Shown piece after piece: positions 25,509 to 37,421 of a DNA stretch of 64,000 bases (its first letter is position 1; each line of letters starts with the position of its first letter). The position numbers were made by a program, and so were the translations under genes. Under the pieces are notes generated by a model, which made no database searches, was not told the DNA's origin, and was given only the letters and a program-made list of their open reading frames with translations. Source of the stretch: Paramecium octaurelia (lineage: Eukaryota > Ciliophora > Oligohymenophorea > Peniculida > Parameciidae); contig CAJJDP010000036.1 of NCBI GenBank assembly GCA_905182995.1, positions 290,327-354,326 of the forward strand, written 5' to 3'.

Positions 25509-27420
25509 ATGAAACTAACTTTAAGATCATATACCTTGAAGAAAATCAGTAGGAATTAACGTGGTAATAATTTAGAATTATTTACAAATACTAAATCAAA
25601 AAGAATATCAAAAGTTTTAAATCAAATTTATTCATTCTATCAATTGCGAAACAACTTGACTGCGTAATTTTTTATAGTATCATAGTAAAGTTACTTCAAA
25701 TTTTCTGAGGATTGCATAATCAAGATGATATCAAGGTTCTCAATACTAGCCAAAGATAAATTGATAATACATTCCTATATTAGCAAAGGTTTATCTCAAA
25801 ATCAAAATTAAAAGGCTTAAACTGCAGAATTAATAACTTACATCAATAGTTTAGAATAAGGTATTTTGTCTCAAGACATATTTCTGAATCAAGACAAGTT
25901 TGAGATGTAAACAGACAGCACACAATTAAGATATTTTGATAATTGGGTTGAAAAATTAATCCAAGGAAATATTAAAATTTTGAAGCCAGAATAGCAAGAA
26001 TTATTTCAAAGAGAAAGGAGAAATTTAATGCTTGACTCCAAAAATCAATTAGTCGAAGATCTACCCGCCATTAAACTTGGAGTTTATATTTTTAAAGATA
26101 ACGAATAATGTTAGTTGGATCAGATTATTTACTTAACTCATGATAATCAGAATCTCTAGTTTTTCACTAACTCCATATTATATGTAGATTATATTGGAAA
26201 GTAAATCGTCTTGTTGCAATATGAGGAGCCGACGTATTATGTATATCATACAAAATTTAATGACAATAATTTATATAATTGGATACCATAGGATTAAAAT
26301 TGGTAAATTTGATTATAATTATAAATTAGTTAAAGGATAAACTTGTCAGAACTATTAGAAGATTAAGATAACTTGGATGAATCAATTATTTTCAACTCTT
26401 CATTAATCGTAAAAGATGAGAAAGCTTATATTATTTATAACAAGGACGCTTCTAAAATCTTTATGATTGAGTTGAATAATTCTTCTGCAGTTGTTTTGAG
26501 AAGAAGGGATTTGAGAAGCGAGAGAATAAAATTTAATCCTTAAGAAAAGTCTTAGAGAATAATTCATTAAAGTTAGGCGAAGGTTGAGAAAATAGTTTAG
26601 AATAGAAGAAAGCCTACTATTGTTTCATACCCTTGTGTTGAAGGATTTGATTTTATAATTTTCGGAGGAGAATTTGTTAAGTATCAATATGTTGAAATAT
26701 TTAAGTTCCAATTAGTTTTGTAATCTTGTAGAATTGATATAAGTTGAAAGTGATGGTTTTTCTTCAGTGACTATTCCTAAAGATATGCTATTTCACAAAT
26801 GTGGTTATTACATCCCTTGGCCAAACATGATAGTTTTAGTAAATTCTACATCGCCGAAATAATATGTACTATTGCCTGGTGATTATAATAACAAGATTTA
26901 TTGTTATAATTAAGTCATCAATAAGGAGCATCAAGAAAAAGCAATATTAATGACGTAAGGTAAAGATAATTTACAATTCTAAATTGACTATTTGAAGATT
27001 GAGTATCAGGTTAAGTAGGTTGAAATAAATAATTAGTAGATTGAGTTGGATGAATAAAATATCAAAAAAAGAAAACCGATTCCTATTTAATATTTTTCAG
27101 GAAATTAAACTAATATTAAGAGTGAGGAATCATATTGGCGCATTGCTATCACCATGTTAGAGACTGCTTAATCCAAAATTATTTAGCTATTTGTATTGGC
27201 TGAAATTAAGATTGAGATTGAAGGTTAAAGAAAGCAATTAATAATTACATAATCAATGGAAGAAATTGTTTGCCATGGAATTACATAATAAAAAAAAAAT
27301 TTCGCTTTTGATTAATAAAATATAAAAATATTGTAATCCAATGATAGTTAAATCTCGCCTAATTAGGAAGAATACTAAAGTAATAAGGATGATAAAAGTA
27401 CGAAATCCTAATTCAATTGA
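25509..27420 (+). CDS. Large unknown protein, about 619 aa
   Basis: From ATG 25509, with introns of 27 nt (near 26303) and 25 nt (near 26690), to TGA 27418-27420; exactly 620 codons. The central region has repeated short beta-like segments with Gly/aromatic turns (FIIFGGE, GYYIPWPN, VLLPG), suggestive of a beta-propeller or Kelch-like fold, but no repeat is conserved enough to name it. The N-terminal 200 residues are helical. A further 5' exon starting at the ATG at 25401 looks coding (SFTNSSLRKSVST) but is separated by an in-frame TGA with no acceptable intron. Confidence 0.55.
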
Positions 27421-27708
27421 ATGATATAAATTTATAAATATTTCTAATATTGATCCTTTTAATCTATTATTCAATTTGTTAATATTATATAAAGGATTAT
27501 GTTTATTCTATTAGAATATTTTAGATTCTATTTGACTACAATAATATGTATTTTTAAAATCGATATATATTTAATATTAATTTAATTAGATGCATTAATA
27601 ATCATTAATTCATAATTAAAAATTGCAAGTAAATGATGAAATCAAATAATAATAAATTATTTATAAATTAATTGAGTTGATAAGATATTTGAATAATAAT
27701 ATTTATAA
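27421..27708. other. AT-rich spacer
   Basis: 288 bases without a coding-like frame, between two same-strand genes. Confidence 0.5.
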
Positions 27709-28176
27709 ATGGATAGAAATTAGTCAGAAGAAGAGAAAAAGAACTAGAACCCATTGGATTAATACTATAATTCATTATTATTTCCATCTTAAGGGTTATC
27801 CTGTTATTCATAGTTCTTACCAACTTATTCTATAGATACTTGCTTCATTCTCTCCCAAGAAGTTCAATCTACAATATTTTAAATAGAAACACAAATGATC
27901 CCTAAAAAGAAAACCATGGAAAAAATTCTAAGGATTTCAAAAAGAATTCAAAGAAAAACTAAAAAAAATCAGAATTCTAAAATTATTGCCAATCCAATTC
28001 TAAACTAGATTAGAGATCTTATAAATTAAGTTAATTAAGACACTCCTTTCTACCGAATCAAAGTTGTTAAAAAATTGAAATCGGTGATTGAAAATCTAGA
28101 AAATCTGTTAGAAAATATAAAACATCAACTCCTTGTTTAGCTTTAAGATTAGGAGTCCCATATAATAAGTCAATGA
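27709..28176 (+). CDS. Unknown small protein, 155 aa
   Basis: Intronless frame from ATG 27709 to TGA 28174-28176. Acidic/polar start (DRNQSEEEKKNQNPLDQYY), a Ser/Tyr/Cys-containing middle, then a strongly basic helical region (KKKTMEKILRISKRIQRKTKK) and a Leu/Glu helix. No domain recognised. Composition is clearly unlike the spacer, so I favour a real gene. Confidence 0.5.
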
Positions 28177-28253
28177 AATTTATACAATAATTTAACTTAT
28201 GAAAAGTTTTTCTTTTTGTATTAATGGTATTTCCTTATGAATTCATAATAATA

Positions 28254-28478
28254 ATGATACTTAAGATTATTATAACAGCATTACTTGCCTTTATTGTTAA
28301 AAAATGGAATAAACATATTTGTCGACTCATGAATAGAGATTACCATAGGTAGTTCTAGGCTTTGGTGTTCTAAACAACTATTTAATTAATGATATCCATA
28401 ATGTGCTAGTAGAGTTAACAATTATACATAACGATATTGAGGACAGTTATTGAGGAAAAAGATTATTGGATAATATGA
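28254..28478 (+). CDS. Possible 74-aa protein, weak
   Basis: Open frame from ATG 28254 to TGA 28476-28478, with an N-terminal hydrophobic stretch (MILKIIITALLAFIV) then basic and Gln-rich sequence. It could be a small signal-anchor protein, but the length is within chance for a one-stop code. The rest of 28177-28656 shows nothing. Confidence 0.28.
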
Positions 28479-28656
28479 TCAATATGTTACTACTATGAGG
28501 TGGGTTTAGATAGGAAATTAGAAGATTATAAAATTGATTGAATTTACTTTATTTTTGTTTTTAACTATTAAAATACTAGTTTAAAAATAATTGTTTATTG
28601 CTTCAATGATTCTATGATAGTCTGGTTTCAGTAAAGAATTCTCTATTTATTATATA

Positions 28657-29265
28657 ATGTAATAAAATTAATGCGTATAGACCTCCTCATTTGAGTTGGC
28701 TTTTTAATTATAAGATCTAATCTTTAGAGAAACTAAGACAAAATCTCCATCTCAATTGTACAATTTTTCCACATCAACAAAAGCTATTTCATACTCAAAG
28801 TAAATAAAATAAATAAATTCACATCGAAGTGTTGGTGAAATAAATACAAATATCTCCTCTCCTGCTCCTATAAAGCTTTTAGGCAAGGCAGTCGAAGGTA
28901 AAGCATTTTTGACTAATCTAATGTTTCCTAGTCAATTAAGGATGAAGGTGTCGATTATAGAATATAAATCTGAGAAGAAGGATCAACCAATGCCAAAAAA
29001 TATACATATGGCAAGGAGACTGAGTTAATACAATATAAATGAGTCTAAATCAGGGAGATAGTTTGAATGGATCAATAAATTTAATTTGCAATTGCAAAAG
29101 TGCAATTATTATGTGAACAATGAAAAATCAGTAAAATTAAAACTACAACGAAAAAGACAGTTATCTGTAATAGATGATGTTCGACCAATAAGTTCTCGAA
29201 ATCTTTTTATAAATGGAACTTAGAGTCAATTTTCAAGTCGAGCCAAGACACCAAGTAGAAAATGA
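28657..29265 (+). CDS. Unknown basic protein, 202 aa
   Basis: Intronless frame from ATG 28657 to TGA 29263-29265. Ser/Lys/Gln-rich with few hydrophobic segments and an Arg/Ser-rich tail (FSSRAKTPSRK); probably largely disordered. It ends 12 bases before the ATG of the next gene on the same strand, one of the tightest same-strand spacings in the window. No family. Confidence 0.6.
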
Positions 29266-29277
29266 TTAAATTAAAAT

Positions 29278-31210
29278 ATGAATACTAAAATAACTTTGCG
29301 TAATTCAAAACAGAATAGCTTTCTAAGTTCATTCAAAACTACGCATCGACATACATTATCCTAGGGTATGGAACTAAAGTTGGAATCGCCTACAAACAGG
29401 GAAACTTCTGGATTCACCTCTTTTTAATCCTTGAAATCTTCATCAATGCACTTGAAAAAATTAGTGAAATCTCCAACTTCTTCACTATAATCTGCAAGAT
29501 TATTTGATTTAAATGAAAACTTCCTTAATAAGAGGACGTCAATAGTATAAATGATGCAAACATTTTCAAATAATTATGAAATTATCTAGTAATCAGAACC
29601 CTTAGAAAATATTGATTTGGATAAACTGTTTCCAGTAGAAGAATAAAAGAAATTGTAAAATAATGAAATAGTTTCTGATGAATCAAAGTTAAGAATATTT
29701 GAGTTAAAACAAGAGAGCAATAATTGGATCTCAATTAATAGATTCAGATTTCATTACTTTTCAATTAAAATTTAAGGTTAGGAATCACCAATATAAGTTT
29801 ATGTAAAATGCGATTAATCAAGATTGCTTAATTACAGAATGTACATATCAACAACTGCTTCATTTCCTACTAAATTCAATTGTGAAGCTGTTGTATAATC
29901 TAAATATTTTAAATATTAAGATAAAAAACATAACGATAAATTTTTGGATAAGTACTTATATATAGCAATATATTCTGAAGAGGACTGTGAGATTTCAATA
30001 TCATTTCTTTATGGAAATAAATTTATCAAGAAATAAAAACCAAAAAGAGAAAAACCAAACTATGATAAATATAAATATTGGTGGTAGCAATAGAAATTTG
30101 ATATGAGTTATGAAACAGACAAAATAAATAGCAATCTTGATACTAGGTAATACTCGAGAGAAGCAAGAAAAGAGAAATTAATTCAATCATAAGATTAGTT
30201 AGATTTAAGATTGAAAAATGCAATGAGTAAGAAAAAGGAATTATGTGAAGACAAAAAAATGGACTTATTATCCAAATATTAAGCAAATGAAACTTTAAAA
30301 GAAATTAGAAATCAACAAAAACTCAAATAAAGAATTAGATAAGCCCTCATCAAATTTCAAATCAGTTGGTTTGATGTCTTTCTACTTATACATTTAGCTG
30401 AAAATATGAAAGTTATGTTAGATGTATTTTAGTTGATATCCTAAATTAGGAAGCAAAAAGGAGAAGCAAATATCTAGCCAAAGGAAGACTTATTGTTTGG
30501 AAATATAGAACTACAACTATGATTAAAATAAAAGAGAGTGGACAAACGGTTGATTAGAGAAATCTATTTAAATTATGCATGGCAATGTGTATGTACGCAT
30601 TTCATAACAAAAAGAGAATAAAAACTGATGTATCTAAAGTACTAAGGTACTTTTTCACTTTAACTCATTAATATTGTCATTTCATTTAAAAACATTAGGA
30701 ACTAACAAATAAAGGTATGGAATCATTCATTTTTAGTAAATTATGTTAAAAGGGTATTTAGAAATTTAAAGCAAAAAGAAAAAGCCTATAAGGATAGATT
30801 ATGGAGAATTCTTAATAAATATGCTTAAGAAATCCTTCATTCTTTGGGAGCACACTTTAGTAATCCCAAAAAGCGAACATACATCATTGATAGGTAATTA
30901 ACTGACTTATCAAGAGTTCAGCACTAATGAAAGCAACTGAAGATTTTCTAACAACAAAAAAGAGAAAATGTTAACAATTTATTTAAAGTTATGTCAGAGA
31001 AAAAGATTAAAAATAAGTAAAACTATAAATATTTTATAAAATAAGAGAGTAGTTGACCTCGCTTTGAATATGATGTAACCAGAAATGTTTGATACACCTT
31101 CATATGATGATTTATATGGAATTTTTCGTACTTACATTCTTTACAAAAAAATGACATCTCAACACACATAATAATAATAACTAAAATCTTAGCAAATAAA
31201 AGAGCAATGA
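29278..31210 (+). CDS. Large unknown protein, 610 aa, ciliate-type
   Basis: From ATG 29278, with four introns (26, 22, 23, 29 nt), to TGA 31208-31210; 611 codons exactly. It has a Ser-rich N-terminal 130 residues, then a beta-rich domain around 150-270 (VYVKCDQSRLLNYRMYISTT, YLYIAIYSEEDCEISISF). A basic helical region with YKYWWQQQKFD and a helical C-terminal half with repeated Lys/Arg-rich segments follow, and a Gln-rich end. The beta domain resembles a C2- or cadherin-like sandwich in pattern only. No membrane segments. A cytoskeletal or ciliary role is possible but not shown. Confidence 0.6.
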
Positions 31211-31275
31211 AAAATGATTATATTTATAAAGTATTTTAATTTTAAAAGTAAACTTGATATAATTTAAATTTATAG

Positions 31276-31498
31276 ATGGATGCTTTATTTACTGTCATCA
31301 ATAAAGTGAAATTGTAAACTCTAATTTAATTCTCAATTAAGGACTTTAGAATTGAACAGCCGTTGTTGGTGATTTTGTAAGGAAAATTATTTTATTTTAA
31401 TTAGAAATGTTGAGAAGATTTAAGACAAAGAAATAGCAACTCAAAAAGTAAATCAACACATTTTATTATAAACTTAATAAAATTATGCTTATAGATGA
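31276..31498 (+). CDS. Possible 64-aa protein, weak
   Basis: ATG 31276 with a possible 28-nt intron (GTTGAG...ATAG near 31408) to TGA 31496-31498. Without the intron an in-frame TGA ends it after 45 codons. The donor is GTTG rather than GTAA/GTAT, so the model is weak. The flanking DNA to 31762 holds nothing else that I can see. Confidence 0.25.
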
Positions 31499-31762
31499 TG
31501 ATATTTATTCAATATATTCTATTGCATATCATATTTTATGAAACATTGCATCCTATTTTTAGAGAATAATAGTGTCACAAATTACTTGAGAATCCATGAT
31601 AAATTACTTTATTATTTTTTCAATAAAATTTCATATTGAAAACTCAAATAAAATAGCCTTTTATAACAAAAGACAATATTTTTATAATAGATTTGATTCA
31701 ATTTCGAATATAATTATTTGTAATGTGTGTTTGGTTTAACTAGTTTTATAATTAATATTTCA

Positions 31763-32497
31763 ATGAAAATTTTTCTGATGCTTTCTCTAAACTTTATCCT
31801 AACATTGCAACAAATGGGAGGAGGAGGAGGAGGAGGAGGAGGTGGAGGAGGCGGTGGGAGTGGTAGCATCGGAGGTTCTGATTACTATAGTTCTAGTAAT
31901 AACGAGGATTGTTCAGATAGTTGTTGGATTCCTATTGTTACAGTTTTCTCCTCAATCCTTGTATTTTTTATTAGTTTTCGATGTTATAAATCTGGTTATT
32001 TAAGATTTGATTGTATGAAAATTAGAAATTCAAAAAAATGGTTGCTTCAAAATTTCATTTCTGAAGGTAATACATCTACAAGAGATGAATTGTTATATGG
32101 CTTAGAATTACTTTAAAATTGTAATTGGAATATGACTTATTTTCAAAAGGGATGGAAGAACATAAAATTAATTGAAAAGGAATTTAAAATAAACTATAGT
32201 TAAGAGCTAAACAAATATTACATAGATGTCAAATTTAGAGCTCATGATTCAGTTGGAGAATCAACTTATATTGGCCATATTAAATAAAATTAGAATGAAT
32301 GGAGGATACTCATGATTAAAACTTATGACGATAGAATTAAAGCACAATAATTTGGTGATTATGCGATCTTGATTTATGATGGAGTAACTCTTTAGCTTCC
32401 TCATGGATTTAATGGAAGGTGGTATTTCTATGAAGCTTCTTCATCACATGGAGATTGGAAATGGTAAGGATAGGATTAAGAAGAAATATAATTATGA
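31763..32497 (+). CDS. Type I membrane protein with 14-residue poly-Gly ectodomain
   Basis: 244 residues, no intron. Signal peptide (MKIFLMLSLNFILT), then 14 consecutive glycines (31817-31858, mostly GGA codons). A Ser/Gly/Asn/Tyr stretch with three cysteines, one membrane helix (WIPIVTVFSSILVFF), a basic stop-transfer and a 150-residue cytoplasmic domain follow. The cytoplasmic domain has WNMTYFQKGWK and further Trp/Gly turns (GFNGRWYFYE, HGDWKWQ) and may be a small beta domain. Start chosen because it begins the signal peptide; upstream GTG/other codons are not used. The function is unknown. The Gly tract could be a spacer or an adhesive segment. Confidence 0.7.
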
Positions 32498-33034
32498 TAA
32501 ATAAACACATTTGCATAAAAGTATCTACAACAATTTATCTTCAATCTTTTTTAATATATTTGTTTTTTTTCTTTTTATTATAAAAAAACCTATATATCTT
32601 TTTTGATTTGATATTTAAAGGAATTAATAATAACCTATAAATTTAATCTAAAATTAATTGAATAAAGTATTTAATTTAGCATTAGACTAAAAATTTTAAA
32701 TAGACAATATTTAGCTGAAAAATATTTTTCATCAAAGATTTTGGTATATCAAAAGCTTTTCCCTTTTTATTAATTTTTATGGAAAACGAAGTTGAAGAAG
32801 GCTGACTGAAGTAAAAGAATAGTCATATATTGTTGATAATGAAATTGATCCATCACTAATAGATTAATAAATATAAAAGGAGCATATATTAACGACATGT
32901 AATTAAATTGGGTAATAATAATTTTACTATTTATATCTAATTTATATTATCTTTGCAAAATATTAATTGTAATATCAGCGTATTAATAATTCTATTTATA
33001 ATATTAATTATAAGGAAAAAAAATTATAAAATTA
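32498..33034. other. AT-rich intergenic stretch
   Basis: 537 bases with no coding-like frame and no motif recognised. Confidence 0.5.
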
Positions 33035-33829
33035 ATGCAATAAATAATAGAGCCCTCTGGAACTATGGGAGATTTGCTGTTCTCCTTACAGCGATTCTCA
33101 TTAGAGGATGAAAAGCTAATTTAATATTTCGGAACTAGAATAATTAATTAAAATGAAATTTACTACATTAATTACTGCACTCCATTGGAAAAAAATTTAT
33201 TTTTAAATTACCTTATAAATTTATTCTACTCGAATGATGATATCCCGAAGCAGGATATATTATATATTGATTCCCAACATAATTTTAATATTCCAGAGAA
33301 TGTTTTTGTAGGCAATTGTTATTCAATTGAGGAGATTGTAATTCAGTTAAACTCAGCAAGGTATATACTAAAGAAGAATAGAAAAATAAGACTAATTATA
33401 ATTGATTCCATTCATTAAAGACAGAAGGATAATAAAAGAAGAACTTCAAGAACAATAGGAGAAAAAATCTTGCAATTTGATCGAGAAGTAGAATACGTTT
33501 TGGAGGAACTGATAAATTTATTAAGGGAATTCAATGCAATTGTGATTGTGCTATGTTTAATGTAGTACCCTTAGAATACAATAAAACTATCTCATAATTT
33601 TTAATTTCTAATTTCAGATAAAATAATAGGGTAATTGCTGGAGAATAATATATTTCTGATTCCTCCATTATTTTATGATTAAGAACTGTATAATTATGTT
33701 CAGAATAAGAACTAGAAGAATATATCATCTAGTTGTATTTCAATAATGGAAAGTAAAAGCAAGATAAAGTATTATATTTTCGATAGTAATTAAATTATTT
33801 AAACTGGAGAAATAGCTCAGAATTTTTGA
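33035..33829 (+). CDS. Divergent RecA/Rad51-paralogue-like protein
   Basis: 264 residues, intronless, ATG 33035 to TGA 33827-33829. It follows the layout of a Rad51-paralogue core: a strand-helix where Walker A is expected, then ILYIDSQHNF (position of LYIDTEG), CYSIEEIVIQLNSARYIL, and Walker B-like RLIIIDSIH, followed by a helix with FNAIVIVL (position of the v-V-v-T-N-Q strand). No G-x-x-x-x-G-K-T/S is present, so ATP binding by the usual P-loop is unlikely. The best guess is an XRCC2/RAD51-type accessory factor in recombination, but only by pattern. Confidence 0.5.
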
Positions 33830-34038
33830 ATATTGAACTTCTATGATATATCATATAATAAAATATAAATAATATAATGTAACTTTATGGGTTAGTAGCT
33901 CAGATAATTTCGAAGCCAAATAGGTATAGTAATAAATGAAAATTGGGTTGTTTAAAGACAGTATAATTTATCAAAAATAATATAAAAATTAATTATTCGA
34001 CACTAGGTTTAACCAATAATTATAAATTAATATAAAAG

Positions 34039-34986
34039 ATGGGCTAGAGTTGTGCATCTTGTTAGTATAAAGATGAATCTACTGCTGGCTATAATTGTAT
34101 GGAACAGAAGGATTAATTTGAAGGAGAAGACCTAGACGACAGTTAAGAATTTGATGCTAGTATTACATTATTATAGTCAAGAAAGTCCTCCATCTACATA
34201 TCAATGTAAAACTATGGAAGCAGATATTCTGCAGTTTTAAAAGGTTATCTCAAAAGAGAAGGAAGAGGAATATTTTGAGGAAAGAAAGGAACAATATTTG
34301 GTATTTGAAGATAAATCGCGATATGAGGGTAGTATAGTAAATGGAAAAGCCAATGGTTATGGAAAATTACAGTTTGAAAATGGAGACTACTATTAAGGGG
34401 AATTCGTTGACAATGTGATGGAAGGAAATGGAACTTATAATTATGCGAAAGGTCCATTATATGAAGGGCAATTTAAGTCAAATAAACCAGATGGTCTTGG
34501 GATCGAAACTTGGCCAGATGGATCTGTTTATGAAGGAGAATTTAAAGGAGGTCGGAAACACGGAAATGGCTGTTATAAGTGGTATCAAGGCTGCGTTTAC
34601 AATGGGGAGTGGAAGGATAATCTGATACATGGTATCGGAAAATATGATTGGCCTGATGGAAGGGTATGGTATAGTAAATATTGCAGTCTTATTCTGGAAG
34701 TTGGGTTAAAAATAAAATGCACGGTCGAGGAAAATATATATGGAAAGATGGGAAGAGTTATGATGGAGAGTATTAGTATGATAAAAAAAGCGGTTTTGGC
34801 ATATTCCATTGGCCTGATGGAAAACAGTACTAGGGTTAATGGTTGGATGGAAAGTAGCACGGAAAAGGGTTGATGATAGGGAAAGATGGTATAAAAAAAA
34901 TAGGATCTTGGTTGGAAGGCAAACTAATGAGTTCCATTGAGGATGACAATTTCTAAATTATACCAGACGGTTGGATTCAATAATGA
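34039..34986 (+). CDS. MORN-repeat protein with MGQSC lipid-anchor N-terminus
   Basis: 298 residues. The N-terminus MGQSCASC suggests myristoylation plus palmitoylation. About eight MORN repeats (Y-x-G-x-F/W ... G-x-G, many with WPDG turns) start near residue 85 and run to residue 270. Introns 34234-34261 (28 nt) and 34664-34686 (23 nt) give exactly 299 codons ending in tandem TAA (Gln) TGA. Similar in design to the MORN protein at 2203 but with different spacing and sequence outside the repeats, so an old paralogue at best. Probably a membrane-bound scaffold. Confidence 0.85.
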
Positions 34987-35467
34987 CAATGATCTTATTA
35001 TATTGTTCTCATAGTGATCTAATAGCCATTTTTTTATATTTAACACTTAAAATAAAAAATTTATTGTAGAACCTATTTACAATATAATTTTAGTATTATC
35101 TATTTCCGTTTCTAAGAATTTTCTATTAATTTAGTATTATAATTAAAGTTTGTGTTTGAGCATAGTTCCTCATATACTTAAACAAATATATTTAGTTTTA
35201 TATTTAAAATTTAATTTTTAAAGGTTAACAATTCTAAAACTGGTTGCTTAAGAAAAATATCACTTTTGACTAACTGAAATTCATCTCTATACATTAATAA
35301 TATAACTAACTTTATTAAATGTTAAATGTATCATTCTTTTTATTTTATGTTAACATTTGATAAGATGTTGTTTTTCATCATATGGAAAATTAAGAAAAAT
35401 AATTTTGAATTAAGTTTAGTATAAATATTTAAGTTTTTATGTTAAATTAACCTCCAAATTATTAAAA
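34987..35467. other. AT-rich intergenic stretch
   Basis: 481 bases between two same-strand genes; no coding-like frame or repeat seen. Confidence 0.5.
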
Positions 35468-36444
35468 ATGAAAAATAAAAGACAAGCGCAACATATTTCT
35501 GATGAGTCTGGACTTACTTACTTTGAAGCATTCTAAAAGGCCATTTCAAAATTCGAAGTTGATAACCCAATATAATATCACAAACTATATAGTGATCGAT
35601 TAACAATATATGAGGATTTGAAATTGATCTTAGAATTATCTAAAATCAATTAAATTGAACCACAACATTTTGAAAATATATCAGCTCTGCTTAAAAGATC
35701 TAAAATAGTCTTAATGAAGAGGTAATAACTAAGGTTAGCTTAGATATCGGGAGTATTTAAAGAATATAAATCAAGATGACTTATAAGCAATATTTTCATT
35801 TCTGTAACAACAAGGGGCTTATGGATATCTTATTTTTACTCTGGAAAACGGATCTTACAGATTATCAGATATAGAGCCAATAAATTAATAGGAATCCCCA
35901 AATAAGCTCCCTATTCAAACTCCAATAAAATAAATAAATCAACAAAAAGAACAAGCATCTGCAATCGATGTACCATAAAACTCACAATAATATCAAAGGA
36001 TCGAGCCAGAATCTATAAAAAAAATAAAACCCAATAATACTTTTTAATTGTCTGCAAAGTAAATTCTTATTCAAACTTTTTAGTTCAAAATACGATGTTT
36101 CTCATAAAAAAACCAACTCTTTTAAATAAGAGTAAGCTGTTTTAGATACAGAGTAGAAACATGAGTATGAGGAACTTAAATTTACATTGAAAATTCTATC
36201 TGAAAGTTTAAAGATATCATACTAAGAATTATGTCAAAGGATGTTTCAGTGTTCTGGAGATTTGAATACACTCTTAGATGTATATTTAAATCGTTAAGAA
36301 AATTTGCTTTGGACAAAGGAAGCAGATGAAGCCTTAAATGCTTACTTTATCGAGGAAAACTAATTTGAAAAACAAAAATTAAGAGCTATCCTACATGGAG
36401 AAGAGTAAATATAAAAGAGGAAGGAATGGTTATATGGAAAATGA
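35468..36444 (+). CDS. Candidate Rap1-like (TERF2IP-type) protein
   Basis: 309 residues after removing introns of 22 nt (near 35721, GTAATAACTAAGG...TTAG) and 25 nt (near 36059); 310 codons. An N-terminal helical domain (LTYFEAFQKAISKFE, then YEDLKLIL) is followed by a Pro/Gln/Lys-rich linker. A C-terminal segment resembles the Rap1 C-terminal domain in order of features: CSGDLNTLLDVYL, a W-x-x-x-x-D block (LLWTKEADEAL), an acidic helix, and G-x-x-x-I-x-x-R-x-x-(F/W)-L at the very end (HGEEQIQKRKEWLYGK). In other eukaryotes this domain binds TRF2 or Sir3. The match was made by eye and is not proof. Confidence 0.5.
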
Positions 36445-36499
36445 AAATGATAGTTAAACAGAATTAATGATATTTATCAAATAAATTTTAATAACAAAC

Positions 36500-37379
36500 T
36501 CATTTATGTGCAGTAGCATCCATTTTAAGAATATCAGATGGTAACATGATGTGATTTCTAGATTCAGCTAGAATAGCAGATATTTCTCTTGCATATTCAA
36601 TTCTTCTGACATCCAAGAAGGCTAAAGGAACATTAAAATACAAAATACCTGGATTAGTTAAGGCTGATTTTCCTACTAATTCAATAGATTTAGCTTCTCC
36701 CAATGCCTTGATTACAATACTTTTCTTGGCTTCTCTGGCTTATTCGACAACAAACTTTGCTCTTTCAGCTTCTTATTGAGCAACCTATTTGGCTTCAACT
36801 GCATCCAAGTATTCTTTTCCAAAAGTGAGTTCTGTAATTGATACATCGTCTATTGCAATTTTGAATTAGGCTGCTCTTTGATCTAGAGCTTGTCTGATTT
36901 TGAATGAAACCTAATCTCTTTGACTCATCAATTAGGAAGCAGTATATTAGGCCACAACGGATCTCATAGTTTCATTAACAATGGATGGTAACACTTTTTC
37001 ATCATAATCAATTCCCAAAGTTCTATAAATGGTTGGAAGATCATCACTGTAAGGTCTATGGAGTACTCTGAGAGTCAATAGAACATTTTGCATATCTTTT
37101 AGAATATTTTAAAAGGGGGATACCTCTATTGGCTGTATTGGCCTTGATTTGTCTGGGTCTTGTCTAGATATTATAATCAATGGGGGTCTCAAAGTAGGGA
37201 ATTCTGAAATGCCATCCTTCCTTGTACTTTTCTTCTTAGAGTCCGAAAAACTTGCTGAATTTAATAGCACAATGTCCAGGCTCAACAGTGAAAAAGCAAT
37301 TTTTAACCAAGAAAATGCCGAAAATACCTGCTGTTCCAAGACTCATAAGCATTTTTAACGATTCTACTTAGGCAGCCAT
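36500..37379 (-). CDS. Prohibitin
   Basis: 274 residues. Hydrophobic N-terminal anchor ([12 protein letters not shown]), then the SPFH/prohibitin domain: [56 protein letters not shown]. The coiled-coil [19 protein letters not shown] and GEAKSIE...NP block match PHB2 more than PHB1. Forms ring complexes in the mitochondrial inner membrane. Introns of 28 and 27 nt; the second is in phase and was chosen because it restores the family pattern. It converges with the Rap1-like gene and is divergent from XRN2, only 42 bases apart. Confidence 0.9.
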
Positions 37380-37421
37380 CTATCTAAGATTATATTTGTG
37401 TTGGAAATTTAATTAATTAAA

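Noticed and set aside
31276-31498. In-frame TGA as a selenocysteine codon
   Set aside because: No SECIS-like hairpin was recognised and a 28-nt intron can remove it; the ORF itself is weak.
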